A stretch of DNA of 5,257 nucleotides from JBEIDK01 sp040383485 (GTDB lineage: Bacteria > Bacteroidota > Bacteroidia > UBA4408): NCBI GenBank assembly GCA_040383485.1, contig JBEIDK010000189.1:1-5257 (forward strand), written 5' to 3'. Position 1 is the first letter of the stretch; each line of letters begins with the position of its first letter. The translations under genes were made by a program, and so were the position numbers. This document shows, one piece after another, positions 1-5,257 of this stretch. A model generated the notes under the pieces. It saw only the letters and a list, made by a program, of their open reading frames with translations. It had not been told where the DNA came from and did not search any database.

Positions 1-421
1 AAGAGGTATAAAGGGCTATAGGAAAATTATTGCAAAAGAATATTTCAAATTTATGCCCAGCAACTACGAAATTTTTACTCCTGACGAAAACTTATCTTTA
101 AGTGCATTCATGATTTGTATCGCTAATGGAAAGCAGTGGGGCAATGGTGCTATTATTTCACCAAAATCTTCTGTTTCTGATGGTGTTGTTGAAATTTGTA
201 TAGTTACCAAAGTGCCAGCACTAATATTGCCGTTTACACTTCGAAAATTGTTCTCAAACAATATAGAAACTAGCAAATATGTAAATAGAATTAAGTGTAA
301 GAATGCGGTAATAATTCAAAAAAATACCTTGGCACATTTAGATGGTGAGTCTGTTGAAATAGGCACCAGACTTGACATTAAGGTTCATCCTTCATCACTG
401 CACGTTTTGGTAAACAAATAA
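1..421 (+). CDS. Diacylglycerol kinase / lipid kinase family protein, C-terminal part (5' end outside window)
   Basis: The reading frame is open from the left edge (first full codon at base 2) to the TAA at 419-421, so the gene starts upstream; the internal ATG at 53 is probably not the true start. About 139 residues remain. They resemble the C-terminal domain of the DagK/YegS/LCB5-like lipid kinases, which phosphorylate diacylglycerol or related lipids at the inner membrane. Visible family marks are an Asn followed by a Gly-rich turn (NGKQWGNG, bases 125-148), then ISPKSSVSDG with the conserved Asp-Gly (179-184), and near the end HLDGES with the DGE motif (341-349), followed by a beta-rich tail. 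The N-terminal ATP-binding half (GGDGT motif) lies outside the window, so activity cannot be judged. It is separated from the next operon by a terminator-like hairpin and candidate promoters, so it is probably not functionally tied to the polysaccharide genes. The family call is fairly sure; the substrate is unknown. Confidence 0.8.
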   Translation, partial: RGIKGYRKIIAKEYFKFMPSNYEIFTPDENLSLSAFMICIANGKQWGNGAIISPKSSVSDGVVEICIVTKVPALILPFTLRKLFSNNIETSKYVNRIKCKNAVIIQKNTLAHLDGESVEIGTRLDIKVHPSSLHVLVNK

Positions 422-480
422 ATATCCGTATTAATACTGATATGGAAAATACCAATTAATAGGTATATTACTCACAAACT

Positions 481-531
481 AAATTTTGAGATTTGTATTG
501 TAATTTTAAAACAATACAAATGAAAATTTTT
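481..531 (+). terminator. Inverted repeat with T-run, probable intrinsic terminator of the lipid kinase gene
   Basis: ATTTGTATTGT at 491-501 is followed after nine bases by its exact reverse complement ACAATACAAAT at 511-521, an 11-bp perfect stem. An outer AAATTTT (481-487) can pair with AAAATTT (523-529) across a small asymmetric internal loop (GAG against G), and a run of T follows at 527-531. It lies about 60-110 bp after the stop codon of the upstream gene. The stem is A+T-rich and therefore weaker than a classical GC-rich terminator. The A-run on the left arm means it might act in either direction. The pairing is read directly; the terminator role is inferred. Confidence 0.6.
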
Positions 532-538
532 ATTACAC

Positions 539-550
539 AACAAATTTGTT
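539..550. repeat. 12-bp perfect palindrome overlapping the upstream promoter element
   Basis: AACAAATTTGTT is a perfect two-fold symmetric site. It covers the TTTG (545-548) that would be the -33 element of the first candidate promoter, a position where a dimeric regulator could block or help RNA polymerase. Such A+T-rich palindromes also arise by chance in DNA this rich in A and T, so an operator role is only a possibility. Confidence 0.3.
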
Positions 551-576
551 TCGGCAAAATTTCAGGAACATCTTTG
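545..576 (+). promoter_or_regulatory. Candidate Bacteroidota-type promoter P1 (imperfect)
   Basis: TTTG at 545-548 and CATCTTTG at 569-576 are 20 bp apart. This fits the Bacteroidota primary sigma factor pattern (TTTG near -33, TAnnTTTG near -7) with one mismatch, C for T at the first position of the -7 box. Transcription would start about 580-585 and run into the wzm gene. It is weaker than the overlapping P2. Confidence 0.35.
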
Positions 577-605
577 TAAGCTTTTTTCTTCATTTTCTAC
601 CTTTG
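573..605 (+). promoter_or_regulatory. Candidate Bacteroidota-type promoter P2 for the export/pse operon
   Basis: TTTG at 573-576 is followed after 21 bp by TACCTTTG at 598-605, an exact match to the Bacteroidota -7 consensus TAnnTTTG. Transcription would begin around 610-615, giving a leader of about 120 nt before the ATG at 732. The position, just after the terminator-like hairpin and before five tightly spaced genes, is where an operon promoter is expected. The motif match is seen directly; activity is inferred. Confidence 0.6.
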
Positions 606-620
606 ATAAAATTTTAAAAG

Positions 621-673
621 AAATTCTGGAGGTTTAGAAATAAACTTGGCTTTTTAGCTTAAAATTCTGGGTT
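621..673 (+). repeat. Short direct repeat AAATTCTGG in the operon leader
   Basis: AAATTCTGG occurs at 621-629 and again at 662-670, 41 bp apart. In both copies GGTT or GTT follows closely (AAATTCTGGAGGTT at 621-634, AAATTCTGGGTT at 662-673), so the likeness extends slightly beyond nine bases. Both copies lie in the predicted untranslated leader of the operon. They could be binding sites for an RNA- or DNA-binding regulator, or chance; no known motif is recognised. Confidence 0.3.
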
Positions 674-701
674 GTAATAATCCCAAAAATTTCTTTCTTT
701 G
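662..701 (+). promoter_or_regulatory. Possible leader hairpin with pyrimidine tract (attenuator-like)
   Basis: TGGG at 668-671 can pair with CCCA at 682-685. The stem continues inward by TT with AA across one bulged base, and outward by A+T pairs (AAA 662-664 with TTT 690-692, TT 665-666 with AA 687-688) interrupted by one C/A mismatch and one bulge. A pyrimidine tract, TTTCTTTCTTT, runs from 690 to 700. A hairpin followed by such a tract inside an operon leader looks like a weak attenuator, where a NusG/RfaH/UpxY-type antiterminator could act; such control is known for long Bacteroidota polysaccharide operons. The stem is imperfect and no factor gene is in the window, so this is tentative. 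Confidence 0.25.
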
Positions 702-731
702 TGGCCTTATTATTTTTTAGTATAAAATTTT

Positions 732-1580
732 ATGAGTGAAGAAAAGTGGACTGAAGTAATAACCGCCAAACGCGGGTTATTAGACATTCGGTTCAAAGAA
801 ATTTGGCATTACCGCGATTTGATTTGGATGTTTGTTAAGCGTGATATTACATCAACATACAAACAAACAATTCTTGGACCTATTTGGTTTTTTGTAGCAC
901 CTTTCTTCACGGTAATCATGTACACGTTTGTGTTTAGCGAAATTGCTGGCATTGGCACTGACGGAATTCCAGCACCTTTATTTTATTTAGGAGGAACAAC
1001 ATTATGGAATTATTTTCAAGTTTGCTTCACTTCTTCCTCTTCTACATTTGTTGCCAATGCAGGCATTTTTGGAAAGGTTTATTTTCCTCGTCTGGTTTCA
1101 CCAATCTCAACAATTTTATCTAACCTAATTCGTTTCTTTATTCAAATTGGAGTTTTCGTAACTCTAATGATTTTTTATTCAGTTACTGGTAGGTATTCTG
1201 TTCATATTAATCAATATATTTTATTATTTCCAATATTATTAGCATTAATGGCGGGAATAGCTTTAGGCGTTGGCATCATTGCTTCGGCAGTTACTACAAA
1301 GTACCGCGACTTACAATTGTTTATTGGTTTTGGAGTATCCATGTTAATGTATGCTACACCAGTAATTTATCCAATGTCGCAAGTTCCTGAAAAGTTTAAA
1401 GGAATTCTAATGCTTAATCCAATTGCACCAATCATTGAAACTTTCAGATACAGTATTTTTGGGGTTGGCGAATTTTCATTATCGGGATTAATGTATAGTA
1501 CAATTTTTATGATTGTAACTTTATTTATTGGAATTGTAATGTTTAATCAGGTAGAAAAAACCTTTATGGATACAGTTTAG
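732..1580 (+). CDS. wzm: Polysaccharide ABC exporter, membrane permease (Wzm/TagG-type ABC-2 protein)
   Basis: This is the inner-membrane channel subunit that, with the ATPase encoded next, moves a lipid-linked O-antigen, capsule or teichoic-acid-like glycan from cytoplasm to periplasm. The protein has 282 residues, normal for the family. The N-terminal amphipathic region carries the typical YRDLIWMFVKRD stretch (27-38), followed by YKQTILGPIW (43-52). About six hydrophobic segments can be read, near 50-70, 82-104, 122-149, 162-187, 196-216 and 251-272. The TKYRDL motif (189-194) and the LNPIAPIIETFRY motif (228-240) near the C-terminus are characteristic of TagG/Wzm permeases. The start is well fixed: an in-frame TAA lies nine bases upstream (723-725) and the next codon able to start is this ATG. 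There is no Shine-Dalgarno sequence, only A+T-rich DNA, as usual in Bacteroidota. It is the first gene of the operon and ends three bases before wzt. The family is certain; the glycan exported is not known. Confidence 0.93.
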   Translation: MSEEKWTEVITAKRGLLDIRFKEIWHYRDLIWMFVKRDITSTYKQTILGPIWFFVAPFFTVIMYTFVFSEIAGIGTDGIPAPLFYLGGTTLWNYFQVCFTSSSSTFVANAGIFGKVYFPRLVSPISTILSNLIRFFIQIGVFVTLMIFYSVTGRYSVHINQYILLFPILLALMAGIALGVGIIASAVTTKYRDLQLFIGFGVSMLMYATPVIYPMSQVPEKFKGILMLNPIAPIIETFRYSIFGVGEFSLSGLMYSTIFMIVTLFIGIVMFNQVEKTFMDTV

Positions 1581-1583
1581 AAT

Positions 1584-2888
1584 ATGAGTGATATAGCAAT
1601 AAAAGCCGAAAATATTTCTAAACTATATAGATTAGGAAACGTGAACGCTGCCTCAATGCGCGACGACATGTTGAGTATGTGGGCACGAATGCGCGGTAAG
1701 GAAGATCCTGTATTATCATTGGCTCAAGCAAACGACCGCACACAAAAGGGAACTTCGGAATATGTTTGGTCTTTAAAAGACATAAACTTTGAAGTGAAAA
1801 AGGGTGATATTTTAGGTATTGTAGGGCGCAATGGTGCTGGCAAAAGTACTTTACTGAAAATATTATCTAAAGTAACAGCACCAACCACAGGTCAAATAAA
1901 AGTAAACGGCCGTATAGCAAGTTTGCTAGAAGTTGGTACTGGTTTTCATCCAGAATTGACTGGTAGAGAAAACATATATCTAAATGGTCATATTTTAGGT
2001 ATGCGTAAAAAAGAAATAGACCGTAAGTTTGATGAAATAGTTGATTTTAGCGGCGTTGAAAGGTATATTGACACGCCCGTAAAGCGATACAGCAGTGGTA
2101 TGTATGTCCGTTTAGCCTTCGGGGTTGCAGCTCATCTTGAAAGTGATATACTTATTATTGATGAAGTACTCGCCGTTGGTGATGCCGAGTTTCAGAAGAA
2201 ATGCTTAGGCAAAATGCAAGATGTGAGTAAAGGAGAAGGTAGGACAGTGCTTTTTGTGAGTCATAATATGGCAGCAGTTAAAGAATTATGTAATAATGCC
2301 ATAATGCTTAAGAATGGACATTTAGTAAAGCAAGATGCAACAAAGGAAATTATTAAATTATACTTGGAAAATCCTTTACTAATTAAATCTAATAAAGATT
2401 TAATTAGTGATATGCTTAGTAGAAGAGGAAATGGTGAAGTACGATTTACAAGTATTTCAATTAATAATGATGAACTTTATTTAGACCCACAAAAAGATAT
2501 TTCGATTAAAATGAGATTAATAGTCATAAAAAGCGTGAGTGAAATAAATTTATCTCTAATGGTAAAAGGATCCGAAAGCAATGAAGCAATTGCAAATACT
2601 GGAATAATTGAAATTATGAAAGAACAAATGAGTGCCGATTCAGAAATAGAATTAACTGCTAGTATTGCTGCAAATACTTTTAGAACAGGTCTGTTTCCTA
2701 TATATTTTTGGCTGGGAAAAAAAGGTCGTTTTGCAGATGATAACTATCCATACGACGTAATAGATTCAGTTTATTATCTAAATCTTCATAGTGATAAAAC
2801 TAGGGATGAGTTAGGCTATAGTTCAACTAATCCTGGAGGATATTTTAACTTTAATCCTAAAATAACGAATTCCTTAAAAACACATTAA
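1584..2888 (+). CDS. wzt: Polysaccharide ABC exporter, ATPase with C-terminal carbohydrate-binding-type extension (Wzt)
   Basis: This is the ATP-hydrolysing partner of the Wzm permease and acts on the cytoplasmic face. In the 434 residues the ATPase domain spans about 1-260. Visible motifs are Walker A GRNGAGKST (81-89), an E in place of the usual Q-loop Gln (SLLEVGTGFHPELTGREN, 113-130, typical of Wzt/TagH), signature YSSGM (169-173), Walker B ILIIDE (189-194), D-loop AVGD (197-200) and switch His227 in VSHNM. A loop at about 25-60, between the first strand and Walker A, is common in polysaccharide exporters. Residues about 265-434 form an extra, mainly beta-strand-like domain that matches in position and size the Wzt C-terminal domain, which in capped O-antigen systems binds the modified non-reducing end of the glycan. 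That domain diverges with the glycan, so its ligand cannot be read. By hand count G+C falls from about 39% (1621-2340) to about 28% (2341-2880). The gene lies three bases after wzm and two before pseB. Confidence 0.93.
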   Translation: MSDIAIKAENISKLYRLGNVNAASMRDDMLSMWARMRGKEDPVLSLAQANDRTQKGTSEYVWSLKDINFEVKKGDILGIVGRNGAGKSTLLKILSKVTAPTTGQIKVNGRIASLLEVGTGFHPELTGRENIYLNGHILGMRKKEIDRKFDEIVDFSGVERYIDTPVKRYSSGMYVRLAFGVAAHLESDILIIDEVLAVGDAEFQKKCLGKMQDVSKGEGRTVLFVSHNMAAVKELCNNAIMLKNGHLVKQDATKEIIKLYLENPLLIKSNKDLISDMLSRRGNGEVRFTSISINNDELYLDPQKDISIKMRLIVIKSVSEINLSLMVKGSESNEAIANTGIIEIMKEQMSADSEIELTASIAANTFRTGLFPIYFWLGKKGRFADDNYPYDVIDSVYYLNLHSDKTRDELGYSSTNPGGYFNFNPKITNSLKTH

Positions 2889-2890
2889 AA

Positions 2891-3901
2891 ATGTACACAA
2901 ATAAAACCATACTCATTACCGGAGGAACAGGTTCATTAGGTAAAGAATTAACAAAAACAATTCTCACAAATTACCCTGAAATTAAGAAACTAATCATCTA
3001 TTCACGTGATGAGCAAAAGCAGTTTCAAATGGCTTTTGATTTCCCTGTTTCAAAATACCCACAAATTCGTTTTTTTATAGGCGATGTGCGTGACTATGGC
3101 CGCCTCAAAAGGGCAATACAAGGTGTTGATTACGTAATTCATGCAGCAGCAATGAAACATGTGCATATTGCAGAATATAATCCTGACGAGTGCGTAAAAA
3201 CAAACATTGGTGGTGCAGAAAATGTAATACAAGCATGTTTGGCCACAGGTGTTTCTAAGGTTGTAGCCTTATCAACCGATAAAGCTTGTGCGCCAATAAA
3301 TCTTTACGGTGCCACTAAATTAACATCTGATAAATTGTTTATTGCAGCAAATAATATTAAAGGAGCAAACCCAATTAATTTTTCGGTTGTTCGTTATGGA
3401 AATGTAATGGGTTCAAATGGTTCAGTAATCCCATTTTTTATCAATAAGAAAAAAGATGGAGTAATACCTATTACAGACCCAAATATGACTCGATTTAATA
3501 TTTCTCTAAAAGGAGGAGTTGATATGGTGTTACATGCTTTAGAAACTGCGTGGGGTGGTGAATTATTTGTGCCTAAAATACCGTCTTACAAAATTACTGA
3601 TGTTGCAAAAGCTGTTGCTCCTAATTGTGAACACAAAGTAACAGGTATTCGTCCTGGCGAAAAAATTCATGAAGAAATGATTACAAGTTCTGACTCTTTT
3701 ACAACCTACGATTTGGGAAAATATTATGTTATATTGCCTCAAGTGCCTAATTTTGTGCTCTCCGACTATATCAAAACTTTTAATGCAAAATTGGTTCCTT
3801 CAGGTTTTAATTACACATCTGAGAATAACACTGAGTGGGAAACAATTGAGAGTCTTAGAAATCTAATTGTAGAACACGTTGATGCGAATTTTGTAGCTTA
3901 A
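2891..3901 (+). CDS. pseB: UDP-N-acetylglucosamine 4,6-dehydratase (inverting), PseB-type
   Basis: This soluble short-chain dehydrogenase of the extended type would convert UDP-GlcNAc to UDP-2-acetamido-2,6-dideoxy-beta-L-arabino-hex-4-ulose, the first step of pseudaminic acid synthesis. The 336 residues fit the length of PseB/FlaA1 proteins, which lack the membrane part of WbpM-like enzymes. The NADP-binding GGTGSLG lies at 11-17. The phrase IYSRDEQKQFQM (36-47) is characteristic of this family, as are HAAAMKHV (84-91), the catalytic region STDKA (128-132) with Asp130 and Lys131, and the YGATK motif with Tyr139 and Lys143; these correspond to the known PseB Asp-Lys and Tyr-x3-Lys residues. 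RPGEKIHEEM (264-273) closes the substrate-binding part. The start directly follows the wzt stop and gives the expected short N-terminus before the first beta strand. The pseC-type gene six bases downstream supports PseB over other 4,6-dehydratases; the same enzyme could feed L-fucosamine-type sugars if that partner were absent. Confidence 0.92.
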   Translation: MYTNKTILITGGTGSLGKELTKTILTNYPEIKKLIIYSRDEQKQFQMAFDFPVSKYPQIRFFIGDVRDYGRLKRAIQGVDYVIHAAAMKHVHIAEYNPDECVKTNIGGAENVIQACLATGVSKVVALSTDKACAPINLYGATKLTSDKLFIAANNIKGANPINFSVVRYGNVMGSNGSVIPFFINKKKDGVIPITDPNMTRFNISLKGGVDMVLHALETAWGGELFVPKIPSYKITDVAKAVAPNCEHKVTGIRPGEKIHEEMITSSDSFTTYDLGKYYVILPQVPNFVLSDYIKTFNAKLVPSGFNYTSENNTEWETIESLRNLIVEHVDANFVA

Positions 3902-3907
3902 CTAAAT

Positions 3908-5098
3908 ATGATACCATACGGCAAACAAAATATTACTCAAGAAGACCTTCAGGCAGTTAATGATACCCTTTTGTCTGACTTCTTAACTCAAGGACCGAAA
4001 ATTGCTGAATTCGAAGCTGCTTTCGCAAATTATGTTGGTAGCAAATACGCTATTGCATTGTCTAACGGAACCGCAGCCTTACACTTATGTGCCATCGCCT
4101 TAAATGTAATGGAGGGCGACAATGTAATCACAACACCAATTACCTTTGCCGCTTCTGCCAATTGCATCAGGTATTGTGGAGGCAATGTTCACTTTGTCGA
4201 TATTGACCCAAGCACCTACTTACTCGATATAAATAGTGTAAGAAAATTAATCGAATCAAAACCTAAAGGATATTTCAAAGGAATCATACCTGTTGATTTT
4301 GCAGGCGCAAGCATCAATTTAGAGTCTTTTAGAAACTTAGCCAATGAACATAATCTGTGGATCATTGAAGACGCATGTCATGCCCCAGGTGGCTACTTTA
4401 CTGATTCAAAAAGCATAAAACAAAATTGCGGAAATGGTAATTATGCCGACTTAGCAATATTTTCTTTCCATCCCGTTAAGCATATTGCATGTGGTGAAGG
4501 AGGAATGATAACAACCAACAATAAAGAATTATACGAACGACTTTTGATGCTGCGAACACATGGAATAACTCGCAACATTGCAGCTTTTAAAAATGAAATG
4601 AAATGGGCTGCAGGCAATACTAATGAAGACGTTACCTCTTACCCTGGCTGGTATATGGAGATGCAAGAACTTGGTTATAATTATAGACTTACTGATTTTC
4701 AAGCTGCCTTAGGTTTGTCGCAGCTTAATAGGGCAGAACAAGGGTTACAAAAAAGACGAGAAATTGCAAAAAAATATGAACTAGCATTCTCTAATAAATC
4801 TTTCATAAAAGGGCAGTCAGGTTTTCGTGAGGGACATGCCTATCACCTGTATGTAATTGAAGTTGAGAATAGATTAGGGCTATATAACTACCTAAGAACA
4901 AAAAATATCTTTGCACAAGTGCACTATATACCAACTCATTTAATGCCTTACTATCAACAGTTTGGTTTTAAAGTTGGCGATTTCCGATATGCCGAAAATT
5001 ATTATTCACAATGCTTAAGTATGCCAATGTACCCTACACTTACTGATGAAGAGCAAAATTTTGTGATTGAAAAAATATTCGAGTTTTACAATTTATAA
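3908..5098 (+). CDS. pseC: UDP-4-amino-4,6-dideoxy-N-acetyl-beta-L-altrosamine transaminase, PseC-type
   Basis: This is a PLP-dependent sugar aminotransferase of the DegT/DnrJ/EryC1 family, expected to use glutamate to aminate C4 of the PseB product (second step to pseudaminic acid). The 396 residues are close to the usual 375-400. The N-terminus MIPYGKQNITQEDLQAV and the FLTQGP at 25-30 are typical of PseC. The cofactor site is visible: SNGTAALHL (52-60), Asp155 in IIEDACHA (152-159), which would contact the pyridine nitrogen, and Lys191 in FSFHPVKHIACGEGGM (185-200), the residue that forms the Schiff base. GYNYRLTDFQAALGLSQL (256-273) is another family block. The preceding pseB stop is in the same frame six bases upstream, so the ATG at 3908 is the natural start. 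It ends with tandem TAA TAA stops, and the next gene's ATG follows at once. All key residues are present, so an active enzyme is expected. The PseC rather than PglE/other aminotransferase call rests on motif likeness and on pseB next to it. Confidence 0.92.
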   Translation: MIPYGKQNITQEDLQAVNDTLLSDFLTQGPKIAEFEAAFANYVGSKYAIALSNGTAALHLCAIALNVMEGDNVITTPITFAASANCIRYCGGNVHFVDIDPSTYLLDINSVRKLIESKPKGYFKGIIPVDFAGASINLESFRNLANEHNLWIIEDACHAPGGYFTDSKSIKQNCGNGNYADLAIFSFHPVKHIACGEGGMITTNNKELYERLLMLRTHGITRNIAAFKNEMKWAAGNTNEDVTSYPGWYMEMQELGYNYRLTDFQAALGLSQLNRAEQGLQKRREIAKKYELAFSNKSFIKGQSGFREGHAYHLYVIEVENRLGLYNYLRTKNIFAQVHYIPTHLMPYYQQFGFKVGDFRYAENYYSQCLSMPMYPTLTDEEQNFVIEKIFEFYNL

Positions 5099-5101
5099 TA
5101 A

Positions 5102-5257
5102 ATGCAACCATCATTATATTCCGAAAAACTAAGCTTTAGACCGCTTTCCGTTCAGCATTGTTCGCAACAATATATCGATTGGTTAAATGATGAAGAAGTT
5201 TACAGGTATTTGGAAACAGGCGGTAATTATACAATTCAGCAACTACAAGAATATTTA
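5102..5257 (+). CDS. pseH: GNAT family N-acetyltransferase, N-terminal part, probable PseH (3' end outside window)
   Basis: An ATG directly after the tandem stop of pseC opens a frame that runs without a stop to the window edge, giving 52 residues. They read like the start of a RimJ/RimL-type GNAT acetyltransferase: a first strand LSFRPLS (10-16), a helix region QQYIDWLNDEEVYRYLE (22-38) with the typical W-L-N-D and V-x-x-Y-L pattern, then a second helix beginning at TIQQLQEYL (44-52). The acetyl-CoA binding motif would lie further on and cannot be seen. Coming right after pseB and pseC, it is best explained as PseH, which acetylates N4 of UDP-4-amino-4,6-dideoxy-N-acetyl-beta-L-altrosamine, the third step of the pathway. 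The GNAT family is fairly sure; the exact substrate and acyl group are inferred from context. Confidence 0.75.
   Translation, partial: MQPSLYSEKLSFRPLSVQHCSQQYIDWLNDEEVYRYLETGGNYTIQQLQEYL

Noticed and set aside
64..276. Minus-strand 70-codon open frame
   Set aside because: It lies wholly inside the lipid kinase fragment on the other strand, whose protein shows clear family motifs; the minus-strand product has no recognisable features.
53..421. Reading the first gene as a complete 122-residue protein from the ATG at 53
   Set aside because: The frame is open to the left edge, and the residues match only the C-terminal half of lipid kinases, so the gene is cut by the window rather than being short.
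448..466. Small inverted repeat ATACC / GGTAT just after the lipid kinase stop
   Set aside because: It has only five base pairs with an eight-base loop and no T-run directly after it; the hairpin at 481-531 is a far better terminator candidate.
520..579. Small plus-strand open frame of 19 codons (begins MKIFITQQ) in the intergenic gap
   Set aside because: It starts inside the terminator stem and overlaps both candidate promoters; no sequence feature supports translation, and a frame this short is expected by chance.
671..701. Third promoter-like pair, GTTG 671-674 and TTTCTTTG 694-701
   Set aside because: The -7 box lacks the conserved A and the -33 box is only partial; in DNA rich in T such matches are frequent and P2 is clearly better.
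3050..3232. Minus-strand 60-codon open frame
   Set aside because: It is antisense within the well-conserved pseB coding region, and its Cys/Phe/Tyr-rich product looks like a frame shadow.

Overview
The window looks like a piece of a surface-polysaccharide locus from a low-GC member of the Bacteroidota. Four things point there: strongly A+T-rich DNA, start codons with no Shine-Dalgarno sequence, a near-perfect Bacteroidota-type promoter (TTTG - 21 bp - TACCTTTG) in the only sizeable intergenic gap, and protein sequences that resemble Bacteroidota polysaccharide ABC exporters. The genus cannot be told from sequence alone.

Layout, all on the + strand. Bases 1-421 are the 3' end of a lipid/diacylglycerol kinase family gene that begins before the window. 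Bases 422-731 are a 310-bp non-coding gap. It holds a strong inverted repeat that probably ends the kinase transcript (481-531), a 12-bp palindrome (539-550), two overlapping candidate promoters (545-576 and 573-605), and a roughly 120-nt leader with a hairpin and pyrimidine tract. From 732 to the right edge five genes follow with only 2-6 bp between them, so they are almost certainly one operon: an ABC-2 polysaccharide permease (wzm type, 732-1580), its ATPase with a C-terminal extension (wzt type, 1584-2888), a UDP-GlcNAc 4,6-dehydratase (pseB type, 2891-3901), a PLP aminotransferase (pseC type, 3908-5098), and the first 52 codons of a GNAT acetyltransferase (5102 to the end, probably pseH).

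How they work together: PseB, PseC and the acetyltransferase would make the first three steps of CMP-pseudaminic acid synthesis from UDP-GlcNAc. Pseudaminic acid is a sialic-acid-like nine-carbon sugar. The Wzm/Wzt pair would flip a finished lipid-linked glycan across the inner membrane. The remaining pathway genes (pseG, pseI, pseF) and the glycosyltransferases would be expected just to the right of the window. The most interesting points are the carbohydrate-binding-type tail of Wzt, whose DNA is clearly more A+T-rich than its ATPase part, and its direct linkage to a nonulosonic-acid pathway, which suggests that the exporter may recognise a glycan end modified with that sugar. I saw no mobile element, CRISPR array, tRNA, rRNA or clearly unprecedented system.
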